This document shows positions 26,813-35,533 of a stretch of DNA of 64,000 nt, in pieces. Position numbers and translations under genes: made by a program. Numbering within the stretch: the stretch's first letter is position 1; every line of letters starts with the position of its first letter. Source of the stretch: GCA-2683135 sp964507445 (lineage in GTDB: Bacteria; Planctomycetota; GCA-002687715); assembly GCA_964507445.1 (NCBI GenBank), contig CAZDQF010000011.1:1-64000 (forward strand), in the 5' to 3' direction. The notes under the pieces are model-generated. The model saw nothing but the letters and a program-made list of their open reading frames with translations, made no database searches and had not been told where the DNA came from.

Positions 26813-27664
26813 TCACCGTCGCTTTTCCTGCTTCTGTGTCTCCGCCCTGATGGCCGCGTCCAGCTCTTCGGGTTTGAACCCTCGTGGACCGCGGCCACCC
26901 CCGTAGACGATGCGGCCGTTGCGGCCCACCAGGTAGAGGCGATCCGGCCAGGCTGCGTAGGCCTCGCCCACGCCGTCCTTGATGCCGTCGATCAAGGTGG
27001 GGATCTCCTTCAGGTCCAGGGCCTCGGTGCAGGTCTGCGCCAACTCCGCCCGTTCCTTCCAGGTCACGGGCTCCTGGACGATGGGTTGCCCGCGGGCCGT
27101 GGACGGGCGCTGGCTGTCGATGGCGTGGGCTTCCTTGATGTAGATGAGGAAGAACTGCACGTCGTCCTTGTGTTGCTCGTAGAGCTTCGCCAGCCGACCG
27201 GCTGACTTGCGGAACGGAGGTCACGTGTAGCTCCCGAAGATCAAGGCGACAGGCCGCTTGCCCTTGAAGGACGACAGGCGGTGTTTGTGTTTGCCGTCTG
27301 CGGTCTTGAGGGTGAAGTTGGGAGCGACCGCGCCCACCTTGGGCGCCATGGCTTCGCGTGCCCGGTTCAGTCGACGCTCATGTCGTCTGTTGCCTCGGCT
27401 GCGTCGCCCCGCCGGCTTGCCCGAGCTGCCGAAGTCCAGTGCTGTCAGGACCCCGTCCCCGTCCGTGTCCAGACGGGCGAACCGCTCCTTGCCACGGCTG
27501 TACTCCCGCTTGGTGACCCGGCCGTCCTGGTTCTTGTCGTGCTCGGCGCTGATGAGGTCCCATGGGGTGTCGTAGGACTTCTTCTCCTGTTCCTGGGCCT
27601 TGGCCCATGGAGAACAGCTCAGGCCCGTGATGATGAGAAGGGCCATCCAGACCGCGTTACGCAT
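26813..27664 (-). CDS. Selenoprotein: exported EF-hand plus deiodinase-like thioredoxin-fold protein (UGA = Sec)
   Basis: 283 residues if UGA at 27221-27223 is read as selenocysteine 148. Residues 1-24 are a signal peptide (VWMALLIITGLSCSPWAKAQ). Two EF-hands follow (HDKNQDGRVTKREY, LDTDGDGVLTALDF), then a basic linker and a thioredoxin fold: VGAVAPNFTLKTADGK, RPVALIFGSYT-U-PPFRKSAGRLAKLYEQ, FFLIYIKEAHAIDS, and C-terminal LYLVGRNGRIVYGGGRGP. The GSYT-U-PPF and IYIKEAHA motifs match the iodothyronine deiodinase family, where the same position is Sec or Cys. Frame and homology continue unbroken on both sides of the UGA, so a conventional caller would split this gene in two. A hairpin downstream fits a bacterial SECIS. 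Bacterial members' substrates are unknown. Sec machinery is not in the window. Confidence 0.88.
27189..27206 (-). promoter_or_regulatory. Bacterial SECIS-like hairpin
   Basis: On the minus strand GTCAGCC pairs with GGCTGGC (7 bp, one G-T) around the loop GGTC. The stem starts 14 bases and the loop 21 bases after the UGA. Known bacterial SECIS elements place the apical loop about 16-37 bases downstream with a G in the loop, as here. Confidence 0.65.
27221..27223 (-). other. In-frame UGA read as selenocysteine (Sec148)
   Basis: The codon lies between ACG (Thr147) and CCT (Pro149) in the conserved GSYT-x-PPF segment, exactly where deiodinase-family proteins carry Sec or Cys. The next real stop is at 26813-26815. 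Confidence 0.85.
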
Positions 27665-27763
27665 GCCGTTGCCTCCTTTGGCTGAACGACTTACTACCAG
27701 CGTGGGCGTTTCTTTTGGCTAGTCCTGCAGTCGTTTTGATCCCGCTGGCTCCAGGGGAGGTCC

Positions 27764-28795
27764 GTGCGAGAGCGGAATCCCCCGTTAGAATCCGCTCCCA
27801 TGGCGCCGTCCAAGGGAGTCATCGAGGGGTTCGACTGGCCGGAGCAGGCGGCCGTTGACGCTGCCTGGGGTGAGTTCCGCCCCGAGGACCGCATGTACCT
27901 GGTGGCGGCCCTGCACACCTGGGGCTACGACACCTACCTGTACGATCCGAGAGCCCTCCGTGGCCGTAACGCTGACCCTGTGGCGCTCATGCGAGAGCCC
28001 GCGCACTGGCCTGACACCTTCGACGTCGCCCGTGATCACGGGGTGGAGTTCGTCTGGGCTCTCGACCCGAGCGCCCACTCCAAGGGCCTCATGGACGGGG
28101 TCGAACGCCTGGTGGACCTCGGAGTTGCGGGGGTGGTGTTGTTGTTCGAAGGCCGCGGTGGTGATCCGGAGAAGCGGGCCCGGGCCCACGGCCACATCGC
28201 GCGGAACATCGAGGCCCGGTTTCCCGGCGTGCTGAAGGCGTGCCGGACCGATAGCTGGCGGGCTTCCGGTGAGGCGGCGCAGCGGGACTTCGTGTTGCTG
28301 GACGAGGAGCTGCCGGAGAGCGTGGCCCTGGTCTGGTCCGGCGGCACGGACCCTGATGGGCTGAACACCGGTGAACTGCCGACCCTGGATCGCCGGGGCA
28401 CCTGGATCTGGGACGAGGCCCTGGCGAACGACGGGTTCGAGGCCGGGGCCCCGCGGTTGCAGCCCTTGTCCGGTCGCGGGGTCGAGGAGTTGAAGTCCCA
28501 CGACGGTTGGTTGCTGGAGTTGCCAAGAACCCTGGACCTGGCCCTCCCGGCCGTCGCTGGTTGTGGTGTCACGGCCAACGGTGACGGGGACGCCTCGGGT
28601 GAGGCCATGGCCCGAGCGTGGGTGCGCTGGTTTCATGACGTGGACGAGGATGCCGTGCGGACGTTGCTCCGGGTGGCATCGGGAGCTGTCGGACCGGAGG
28701 AATTGACGGAGCACCGCCAGGTGGCGCTGCGGGCCAAGCCCGCTCTGAACTCCGTGCTGACCCAGCTGGTGGGTCGTCCTCCTGAGTTGCGTTAG
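27764..28795 (+). CDS. GH84-like (beta-N-acetylglucosaminidase-type) TIM-barrel protein
   Basis: A 343-residue cytosolic protein. The N-terminus SKGVIEGFDWPE matches the GxVEGFYGxPW opening of GH84 O-GlcNAcase/NagJ barrels. AALHTWGYDTYLYDPRA, REPAHWPDTF and GVEFVWALDPSAHSKG follow in family order. The adjacent Asp-Asp catalytic pair expected in YWDDI is replaced by VLLFEGRGGD, so catalytic activity is doubtful or altered. AGGGGAGG lies 3 bases before the GTG at 27764. The ATG at 27800 is an alternative without a ribosome site. The stop overlaps the convergent cstA stop as TTAG. The divergent selenoprotein gene starts 99 bp upstream. Confidence 0.75.
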   Translation: MRERNPPLESAPMAPSKGVIEGFDWPEQAAVDAAWGEFRPEDRMYLVAALHTWGYDTYLYDPRALRGRNADPVALMREPAHWPDTFDVARDHGVEFVWALDPSAHSKGLMDGVERLVDLGVAGVVLLFEGRGGDPEKRARAHGHIARNIEARFPGVLKACRTDSWRASGEAAQRDFVLLDEELPESVALVWSGGTDPDGLNTGELPTLDRRGTWIWDEALANDGFEAGAPRLQPLSGRGVEELKSHDGWLLELPRTLDLALPAVAGCGVTANGDGDASGEAMARAWVRWFHDVDEDAVRTLLRVASGAVGPEELTEHRQVALRAKPALNSVLTQLVGRPPELR

Positions 28796-30537
28796 GGGCG
28801 ATCGGCCATTCCGCCTTCCCGTCCATCCCGCGGTTCCGGGAAGACGTCCATGGACTCGATGACCTCCGCCGACCTCAGCATGCGGGTGGTGGCCATGAGG
28901 GCCTCCACCACGACCCAGACGGCGAGTCCCAGGAGGATCACGCCCACGGAGAACAGGATCAGGTCTGCTCCCTCGCCGAACGTCCAGTGGTCCGAGAACT
29001 TGCCCAGGTTGGACACCATGGCGGTCAGGGACGTCACCAGCATGAAGACCGTAGGGATGCCGGTGAACAGGGGGTTACGCCCCCGTTGCTTGAGATAGAG
29101 GGTGACCGTGAGCAGGGTGAGGCCTGCCAGGAGTTGATTGGTGGTGCCGAACAGCTGCCAGAGCACCTTGCCCATGGGCTTCCCGTCGATCTCGTAGAAG
29201 GCGAAGAACCCGATGGCGAGGACGGCGATGGAGGACGCCGTGAACCGACCCTTGAGCCACGGCATGCGCACCGCTTCGCCGATCTCAGCCACGTTGTAGC
29301 GGAGGAGCCTGGTGGCGGAGTCCAGGGTGGTGAGGGCGAAGGAGACCACGAGGACCGCGATGAAGGACATGGCGAGCTCGTGATCCACCCCTAACTGCTG
29401 GATGAAGCGAGCGGTCCCGGAGATGAAGTTCTCCAGGGCCACGTTGGTGTCGATGTGGTGATGGTACGCGTGGCTCCAGGCCGCACCGGGTTCGTCCGCC
29501 GCCAGGGTTAGTCCGGCGGCGGTGGCGAGGACCGCCAACAGGCCCAGCAGGCTCTCGCCGATCATGGCCCCGTAGCCCACGAAGCGCGCGTCCGTCTCCT
29601 TGTTGAGCTGCTTGGACGTGGTCCCGGAAGAGACGAGCCCGTGGAACCCGGAGGCGGCGCCGCAGGCGATGATGGTGAACACGAAGGGGAAGATGGGCGG
29701 GGCGTCCGCGGGCGCCTCGTTCACCATGGGTGCAGCGAAGTCCGGCGACGCCACGAAGAACCCGGCGTAGGCCAGGCCGAGTCCCAGGTACAGCACCAGG
29801 GAATTGAGGAAGTCCCTCGGCTGGAGGAGGGACCAGACCGGCAGGATGGAGGCGGCGAAGGCGTAGGCCAGCAGGGTCGTCTTCCAGCCGTCCGCGCTCT
29901 CCCACAGCACCGGTTGGTGGTGCCCCACCCAGACGAGTCCCAGCTGGATCACGAAGCCGGCGATGGCCAGGGGCAGCAGGGGTGCGCCTTTCTTGTAGAC
30001 CAGCCAGCCGATCACCGCGGCCACCATCATCAGCCCGCCGGATGGAATCACGGCGGAGCCGTAACGGCTGGAGAACAAGCCGGCGATGGCCAGGGTGAAT
30101 ACGCCCATGGCGAGGGCGATGCCAAAGAAGATGATCAACAGGAAGAGGAGCTTGGCGCGGGGACCGATGATCCCCTCCGCCACCTTGCCCACGGATTGGC
30201 CGCGGGCGCGCACGGAGACCACCAGGGCGGAGAAATCGTGGACGCACCCGACGAGCACGGCCCCCAGCACCACCCACAGCATGGCCGGTCCCCAGCCCCA
30301 GATGACCGCCACGGCGGGTCCGAGCATGGGGGCGAGACCGGTGATGGATGCCCAGTGATGTCCGAACAGGACGAACCGGTTGGTCGGCACGTAGTCCATG
30401 CCGTCTCGATGATCGTGAGCGGGGGTGCTGCGCTGAGGATCGAGACGGAAGACCCTTGACCCCAGGTGCTTGGAGTAGAACCGAAAACCGATGGCGTAGG
30501 TCAGGAAAGCCAGCAGGGTGGCGACGGCGGCGCTCAT
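28792..30537 (-). CDS. cstA: Carbon starvation protein CstA (pyruvate/peptide transporter family)
   Basis: A 581-residue integral membrane protein with many transmembrane segments. Family signatures: an N-terminal helix then YAIGFRFYSKHLGSRVFRLD, DGMDYVPTNRFVLFGHHWASI, IWGWGPAMLWVVLGAVLVGCVHDF, FSALVVSVRARGQSVGKVAEG and GASGFHGLVSSGTTSKQLNKE-type segments, and LTTLDSATRLLRYNVAEI. CstA proteins import pyruvate or peptides during starvation. The ATG at 30537 was preferred to a TTG at 30555. The C-terminal DUF4161-like tail is present. It is convergent with the GH84-like gene, sharing 4 bases. Confidence 0.95.
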   Translation of the reverse strand: MSAAVATLLAFLTYAIGFRFYSKHLGSRVFRLDPQRSTPAHDHRDGMDYVPTNRFVLFGHHWASITGLAPMLGPAVAVIWGWGPAMLWVVLGAVLVGCVHDFSALVVSVRARGQSVGKVAEGIIGPRAKLLFLLIIFFGIALAMGVFTLAIAGLFSSRYGSAVIPSGGLMMVAAVIGWLVYKKGAPLLPLAIAGFVIQLGLVWVGHHQPVLWESADGWKTTLLAYAFAASILPVWSLLQPRDFLNSLVLYLGLGLAYAGFFVASPDFAAPMVNEAPADAPPIFPFVFTIIACGAASGFHGLVSSGTTSKQLNKETDARFVGYGAMIGESLLGLLAVLATAAGLTLAADEPGAAWSHAYHHHIDTNVALENFISGTARFIQQLGVDHELAMSFIAVLVVSFALTTLDSATRLLRYNVAEIGEAVRMPWLKGRFTASSIAVLAIGFFAFYEIDGKPMGKVLWQLFGTTNQLLAGLTLLTVTLYLKQRGRNPLFTGIPTVFMLVTSLTAMVSNLGKFSDHWTFGEGADLILFSVGVILLGLAVWVVVEALMATTRMLRSAEVIESMDVFPEPRDGREGGMADRP

Positions 30538-30648
30538 GGGGCCGAGTATAGGCAATCACCGGGAGATCGGCGGCGCCCCGTGGAGTACCATGTGGCGGAG
30601 GACGTGCACATTGATGGTGCGTCCCCCAAGCCGTTTCGGAGCACCTCC

Positions 30649-31665
30649 ATGACACGCCTGTTTGTCGTTCTTGCCATCGTCAGTTCCATCGCGTGGGCTC
30701 AGGGTCGTCACGTCTTCGTGATCGACTCGGCCTCCGGTTTCAATTACAGCGGGACGGCCACCTTCCCGCCGCTGCCGTCCGCCCCGGTGGTGGGCCAGCC
30801 GAGCAACTTCACCGTGACCGGGACCACGGACATGGACCTCACGGTCTCCGGCGGCAGTGTCACCGGTGGACAGATGGTGTCCGGCGGTGTCATCAATGTC
30901 CCCAACCTGAACGCGGTGGTGCCGAACATCTTCTCGTTCCTGCCGCCCATCGCCACCATCAGCGTCACGGGCCTGACCATGGAGGTGACCTCCGCCCCGT
31001 TCTCCGTCGTCGGTGGGTCGTTCAACACCATGGCCACGGCCACCGTGCTGACCGGATCCGCGGCGGTGACCGCCCTCGGCTCCACCACGACCACGCCCCT
31101 GGCCGGCAACCAGAGCCCGCCGCAGATGGTCTCCGGCCTCATGGCCGCTGCCCCCGGAGGCGGTATCGCCGCCACGGTGCCCCTCAACCTCTCCTTCAGC
31201 TTCACCGACCCCATGACCGGTGCCAGCGGCAACCTCATGCTCACCGGCACCCTCAACGCCAGTTACCAGCGCCTCAACTCAGACACCCAGACCATCTCCG
31301 TCAGCCAGGGTGGCGTTCAGACCCTCTATCTCTCAACCGGCGGTTCGTTCGGGGGAGGCAACTACGGCGTGCTGGCTTCCGCCAGCGGGACGGTTCCGGG
31401 CACTCCCATCGGGGGCGGGTTCGTCCTGCCGCTGAACTTCGACGCCCTGTTCCTCCAGACCTACCAGATGCCCAACTTGCCGCCTCTCGGCAACACGTTC
31501 AGCACCCTGGACGGGTTCGGGCGGGGCGTGGCCACGGTGACCGTTCCCGGCGGCTTGCCGCCGTCCCTCGCGGGCTTGTCCTACGACCTGGCCTACGCCA
31601 CCGCCAACGGCGCTGGTGGCATCACCTCGGTGAGCAACTCCTTCCCTCTGACCCTGGTGCCTTAG
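30649..31665 (+). CDS. Secreted beta-rich protein, first of two tandem paralogues
   Basis: A 338-residue protein with signal peptide MTRLFVVLAIVSSIAWAQG. The mature protein is Thr/Ser/Gly-rich. A C-terminal module of about 150 residues contains TISVSQGGVQTLYLSTGG, GVLASASGTVPGTPIGGGF, LPLNFDALF, TLDGFGRGVATVTVPGGLPP and LAYATANGAGG. This aligns closely with the next gene's product. The ATG at 30649 is chosen because the signal peptide begins there, and the longer frame from 30466 overlaps the divergent cstA gene. Function unknown. It is probably extracellular or bound to the cell surface. Confidence 0.85.
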   Translation: MTRLFVVLAIVSSIAWAQGRHVFVIDSASGFNYSGTATFPPLPSAPVVGQPSNFTVTGTTDMDLTVSGGSVTGGQMVSGGVINVPNLNAVVPNIFSFLPPIATISVTGLTMEVTSAPFSVVGGSFNTMATATVLTGSAAVTALGSTTTTPLAGNQSPPQMVSGLMAAAPGGGIAATVPLNLSFSFTDPMTGASGNLMLTGTLNASYQRLNSDTQTISVSQGGVQTLYLSTGGSFGGGNYGVLASASGTVPGTPIGGGFVLPLNFDALFLQTYQMPNLPPLGNTFSTLDGFGRGVATVTVPGGLPPSLAGLSYDLAYATANGAGGITSVSNSFPLTLVP

Positions 31666-31811
31666 CAGGCATCCGGTCCGGCTTTGTCTGGACCGACGCC
31701 GACAATCGGGCTAGACAAGCGACGTTGTTCGGGTAATGGGTACGCAGGGGTGGCGTTCTGGCCGCCCCTGGCGTTCTACCCCCCCCCCAAGTCATCAGTC
31801 GGAGTCTCCCC

Positions 31812-32863
31812 ATGCGTCGTGGTCTCCTTTGTCTCGCCTCCCTGCTGTTGCCCTGCGCCCTGGGCTTCTCCCAGGGTCTGCAGCCTCATACCTTCGTGGT
31901 CGAATCCTCGTCGTCCTTGAGCTTTACCGGCACCGCGTCCGTGCCCACCCCCTTCGGCACGGTCCCCGTGGCGCTGACGGCGGGTCAGCCCAGCTACGCC
32001 CTGTCAGGGACCCAGCGGATCAACCTGAACACCTCCTTGAGCCTGGGCGAGCTGCCCGGCACGGATGCGCTGGTCATCCCACCCTGACCGCCAGCGGTTC
32101 GTTGCCCCTGCCCGGCGCCCCGGCGGTGAGCCTGAGCGTGACCGGTGCCACCCTGGTGCTCGCTTCACCGCCCTTCGGGATCAACCCGAGCGGTGGTTTC
32201 ACCACCGGCCTCGCCGCGGCCACCGTGGCGAGCGGCGATGTGAGCTTCAACGACCCGTTGACCCAGACCACCTACACGACCTCCATCGCCGGGACGACCA
32301 ACTCCCAGCCGTTCAACCTGTCCGGGACCGTGACCCAGGTCCCCGGCGGCTACGACGCTTCCCTCGTGTTCACCGGCCTGGATCTGGCCGTGACCCAGAC
32401 CACGACCAACATCGTCGGCAGCTTCACCCTCACGGGCAGCCTCACCCTGTCCTACCGCGCGCTGAACCCGGACACGGGCACCATCTCCCTGTCCACGGGC
32501 GGCGCCCAGACCCTCCATGTCTCCACGGGTGGCCCCCACGGAGGCGACTGGTACTGGGTCCTCGCCTCCGGCAGCGGCACCAGCCCTGGCATCGGTGTGC
32601 CCGGAGGCTTCACCCTGCCCCTGAGCTACGACCCCTGGTTCGACTTCTCCGTGGTCGCGTTCAACACCACGTTCCTGCAGAACACCCAGGGCATCCTGGA
32701 TGGGGCGGGGACGGCGACCGCCCAGGTGGTCCTGCCCGCAGGGCTGTCACCGTCGCTGGCGGGGGCACAGTTCCACTTCGCCTATGCCACCGCCGCCAAC
32801 AGCCCCACGGCGGCCAGCGTCACGTCCGTGAGCGGGCCCGTGTCGCTGACCCTGGTCCCCTGA
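31812..32863 (+). pseudogene. Frameshifted second copy of the secreted tandem paralogue
   Basis: A signal peptide (MRRGLLCLASLLLPCALGFS) and 92 codons are read from 31812 to a stop at 32085-32087. Homology then continues in the -1 frame from about 32078 (PTLTASGSLPLP) to the stop at 32861-32863. Downstream motifs mirror the neighbour: TISLSTGGAQTLHVSTGG, VLASGSGTSPGIGVPGG, LPLSYDPWF, LDGAGTATAQVVLPAGLSP, FHFAYATAANS. One missing base near GGTCATCCCACCCTGACC restores a single frame of about 350 residues. There is no slippery heptamer, so this is a mutation or an assembly error rather than programmed shifting. Confidence 0.85.
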
Positions 32864-32890
32864 TCACGACCCCACGGCCTTGCGCATGAG
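32804..32890. repeat. Direct repeat copy A: junction of secreted-gene 3' end and an htpG 3' fragment
   Basis: 87 bases matching 36242-36328 with four mismatches. The plus strand encodes the secreted protein's last 19 codons and stop. The minus strand, after the stop, encodes L-M-R-K-A-V-G-S and a stop, a fragment of the HtpG C-terminus without the rest of htpG. Confidence 0.92.
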
Positions 32891-33048
32891 TGCATGGGGG
32901 TTCATATCCGGCCTCGGCCGCTGCAGGCGGTGATCCGGCGTCCATGGTCGCGCGTTTGCCGAGAGTTCGGGCCGCATGCCCGACCGCGTGCGGACCGCTT
33001 CTTCCAGGACCCCTGGTCACCGTCATCGACGCGCCAAGGGACGCACCG

Positions 33049-33095
33049 CAAAGACCGTCATGTCCCGGTTCTCGATGGGATCATGACGGTCTTTG
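33049..33095. terminator. Large inverted repeat between convergent genes, probable bidirectional terminator
   Basis: CAAAGACCGTCATG (33049-33062) and CATGACGGTCTTTG (33082-33095) are perfect 14 bp inverted arms. Inside them TCCC pairs with GGGA next to one bulged base. It lies between the ends of a plus and a minus gene. The flanking T and A runs are only three bases, so it could instead be a remnant of a mobile-element end. Confidence 0.5.
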
Positions 33096-33116
33096 AAGAC
33101 AAGGGGCTCTCGCCGC

Positions 33117-35210
33117 TCAGGAACCCAGCCAGTCGTATCCTCCCTGGCCGGTCGGCTGGAAGTGGAGGCGGAACAGGGTCCCCGGCAACAGCGACGGCGG
33201 CAGTCCGCCGCCCAACAGCGACGACGGGCTCCAGCAGTCGTAGATCATGTCGTTGGGTCCCCCGGACCCCATGCCTCCCGGACTGAACGTCGTGGCGCCC
33301 GGATCGCTGGCGCCGGCGCCGGGGCTGATCCCGAGGAACTGGTCACCCCAGGTCGCCGGCGTGCCGTTGGGCATGATCAGGTCGAGGGCCTCCATGACCA
33401 CGTCGCCCGTGAGCAGGTCCACGGCCACCACGAAGGTGGCATCGTCCATCGAACCGTGGTACGGGACTCCGACGTAGTCCACCGTCAGCAGTTGGGGGTC
33501 CATGGGATCGACGGCGATCTCGATGATGCCGCCTGAAGACGGGTCCAGATCGGTGAAGAACCCGACGGAGGGGGGACCGTTCTGGGCGTTCTGGACCGTG
33601 CCCTGCCATCCGTTGTCGGCGGCCCCGAACGTCAACCTGCCGTTCGAGCTCACGAAGATCTCGGTGTAGCCCGTGCCGTAGAAGGGCACGGCACACTGGG
33701 AGAGCGGCACCACGACGCTGGAGTCATCCCCCGCGGGCCCCTGCGTGGTGGCGGGTGCGCACACGACCGTGAGCTGACAAGGCTGGCTGAGGAAGAAGCC
33801 GTCCGCGGCTTGCACCGGCGAGAGTACCGCCTGCTGGCCCGAACCGATGAAGCCCGGTGTGGAGGGCGCTTGCAGCGACACGATGCGCGAGCCGGGGTGG
33901 TCCTGGGTGAAGTCCGGGATGGGCCCTCCTCCGTTCAACCAGAGCCCCGGCGCGTCCAGATCCACGTTGATGATCTGCCCTCCCGCGGTGCGAATGCCGC
34001 CCGCCGTCTGCCGTCCTGTGGCGCTGCACGTCGCGGCCGGCACGGCGGGCCCCCAGTACAACCAGATATCGTAGGGTCGGAGCGCGCCGGATGGCAGCGT
34101 GGTGTACAGGCCCAACCCGACGAATCCCGCAGGCGGTCCCAGGACGATGCCCGGGGAGTTGGCGGTGCCGAGAGTCCCGTCGAGGATCGCGCTCGATTCG
34201 GGCTGGTTCGTCTGGTACGCGCCGCCTTCGGTGCAGAGGCCGGGCGATGAGAGCAGGGACTCGCGCGCCCCTCCGGAAGCGAACAGCGCTCGCATGCGGG
34301 TCTTCTGATCCTCGGTGAACAGGGTCTGGCACGCGTCGTCGGTGTAGTCCATGTAGTTCTGGTACATGTCCGGGGAGTTACAGGACGACGGGTTGGTCGG
34401 GCAGCCGTAGTTCGGGGCTTCCGCGAGGGGGGTGTCACCGACTCCGTCATCGACGCTGCACCCGTTCTGGCCCAGCTGCGGGTCACCCCAGATGTGACCC
34501 AGGTTGAGCCAGTGCCCGACCTCGTGGGTGGCGGTCCGGCCGCCGTTGTACGGGGCCGTTGCGGTGCCTTCGCGTCCGAACGCAATGTTCGCGACCACGA
34601 TGCCGTCGGTGGCCGCTGGGCCGCCGGGGAACTGACCGGTGCCCAACAGGCCGGGCACGAGCGTGCACACCCAGATGTTCAGGTAGTCGTCACGGGGCCA
34701 TGCGCTGGTCCCCCCGTACTGGTCGAACTTGACGGTCTCGCCCAGGAAGAGCGGGTTGGGCGTCCATCTCCGGGTGATCCCGGTCGTCCGTTCCCCGTAG
34801 GGATCGACCTGGGCCAGACGGAACTCGATCTCCACGTCTGCGGCAACCGACGAGAAGGCCGGCAGCGTGTTGGAGCTGTTGGCGTTGTTCATCCGGAAGT
34901 CTTCGTTCAAGACGTCGATTTGCGACTGGATCTGGCTCTGGCTTATGTCCTCCGCCGCGGTGTTGTAGAGGACGTGCACGACGACCGGGATCTGGATCAC
35001 GTTGCTGCCCGAACGTGCCCCCGATGCTCCCACTTGCTGGGTGTGAGCTTCGATTGCCTGCCTGCGCGCGGCCATGCCGGGGTTCTGCGCGAGCTGAGCG
35101 GCCAGATGATCCGCCGCGGCACACTTGTGATGTTGGGGGTGATGGTGCTGAGCGCGCCCCTGCAGGGCTGTCGATATCAGGCCGACCAGGATGAGGATCG
35201 CGGTTTTCAT
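33117..35210 (-). CDS. Secreted zinc metalloprotease, M43 pappalysin-like
   Basis: A 697-residue protein. A signal peptide (MKTAILILVGLISTALQGRA) is followed by a His-rich stretch HHHPQHHK. The catalytic domain carries the extended zinc motif HEVGHWLNLGH (His229, Glu230, His233, His239) and a Met-turn NYMDYTDD (Met287), both typical of M43 metzincins. Cys pairs surround it (NGCSVDD, NYGCP, SSCNSP). From about residue 334 the C-terminal half aligns with the secreted protein at 9903-11774 (TNQPES, GGQIINVDL, FYGTGYTEIFVSSNGRL). AAGGAG is 8 bases before the ATG. It probably degrades extracellular protein. It sits inside the 3.35 kb block flanked by direct repeats. Confidence 0.93.
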   Translation of the reverse strand: MKTAILILVGLISTALQGRAQHHHPQHHKCAAADHLAAQLAQNPGMAARRQAIEAHTQQVGASGARSGSNVIQIPVVVHVLYNTAAEDISQSQIQSQIDVLNEDFRMNNANSSNTLPAFSSVAADVEIEFRLAQVDPYGERTTGITRRWTPNPLFLGETVKFDQYGGTSAWPRDDYLNIWVCTLVPGLLGTGQFPGGPAATDGIVVANIAFGREGTATAPYNGGRTATHEVGHWLNLGHIWGDPQLGQNGCSVDDGVGDTPLAEAPNYGCPTNPSSCNSPDMYQNYMDYTDDACQTLFTEDQKTRMRALFASGGARESLLSSPGLCTEGGAYQTNQPESSAILDGTLGTANSPGIVLGPPAGFVGLGLYTTLPSGALRPYDIWLYWGPAVPAATCSATGRQTAGGIRTAGGQIINVDLDAPGLWLNGGGPIPDFTQDHPGSRIVSLQAPSTPGFIGSGQQAVLSPVQAADGFFLSQPCQLTVVCAPATTQGPAGDDSSVVVPLSQCAVPFYGTGYTEIFVSSNGRLTFGAADNGWQGTVQNAQNGPPSVGFFTDLDPSSGGIIEIAVDPMDPQLLTVDYVGVPYHGSMDDATFVVAVDLLTGDVVMEALDLIMPNGTPATWGDQFLGISPGAGASDPGATTFSPGGMGSGGPNDMIYDCWSPSSLLGGGLPPSLLPGTLFRLHFQPTGQGGYDWLGS

Positions 35211-35533
35211 GGTCTCGTCTCCTTGTTGCTCAAGCGGGTGTCTGGAGGTGGAGGTACAAGGACTCGCCGGATGTGACACCGAAATCGGGAATTCTCCGGC
35301 ACCCGCCGCCGGGGCTCCCTCGCGGCGTTTCTTCAGATGGGGCGTCCGGGCGGTTCATTCCGCAGCCATGGTCGCCACCCGAGGAGACGTGCCGGGAGGC
35401 GATCGGTGTTCGGGTCGTGGCCCGGCTTTGCGTCCCTGCCGAGCGAACCGCCTTGTCCGGGTTCTTTTCCCGTAAGAACTCTCCAAGAGGTGCCAATCCC
35501 CACTGATCGGTGAAAGCACAAGGAGATGAAGCC
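35211..35533. other. Divergent intergenic region between metalloprotease and lipoprotein genes
   Basis: 323 bp without a gene. It contains the ribosome sites of both neighbours: AAGGAG in reverse near 35220 for the protease, and AAGGAGA at 35520-35526 for the lipoprotein. It must also contain divergent promoters, but no clear -35/-10 pair was found. Base composition is similar to the surroundings, apart from a slightly AT-richer piece at 35460-35530. Confidence 0.4.

Noticed and set aside
32085..32087. Second candidate in-frame UGA (selenocysteine) in the frameshifted secreted gene
   Set aside because: Reading through the UGA in the same frame gives unrelated sequence and soon another stop. 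Homology continues in the -1 frame, so this is a frameshift.
32070..32090. Programmed -1 ribosomal frameshift
   Set aside because: No X-XXY-YYZ heptamer or downstream pseudoknot is evident at GGTCATCCCACCC.
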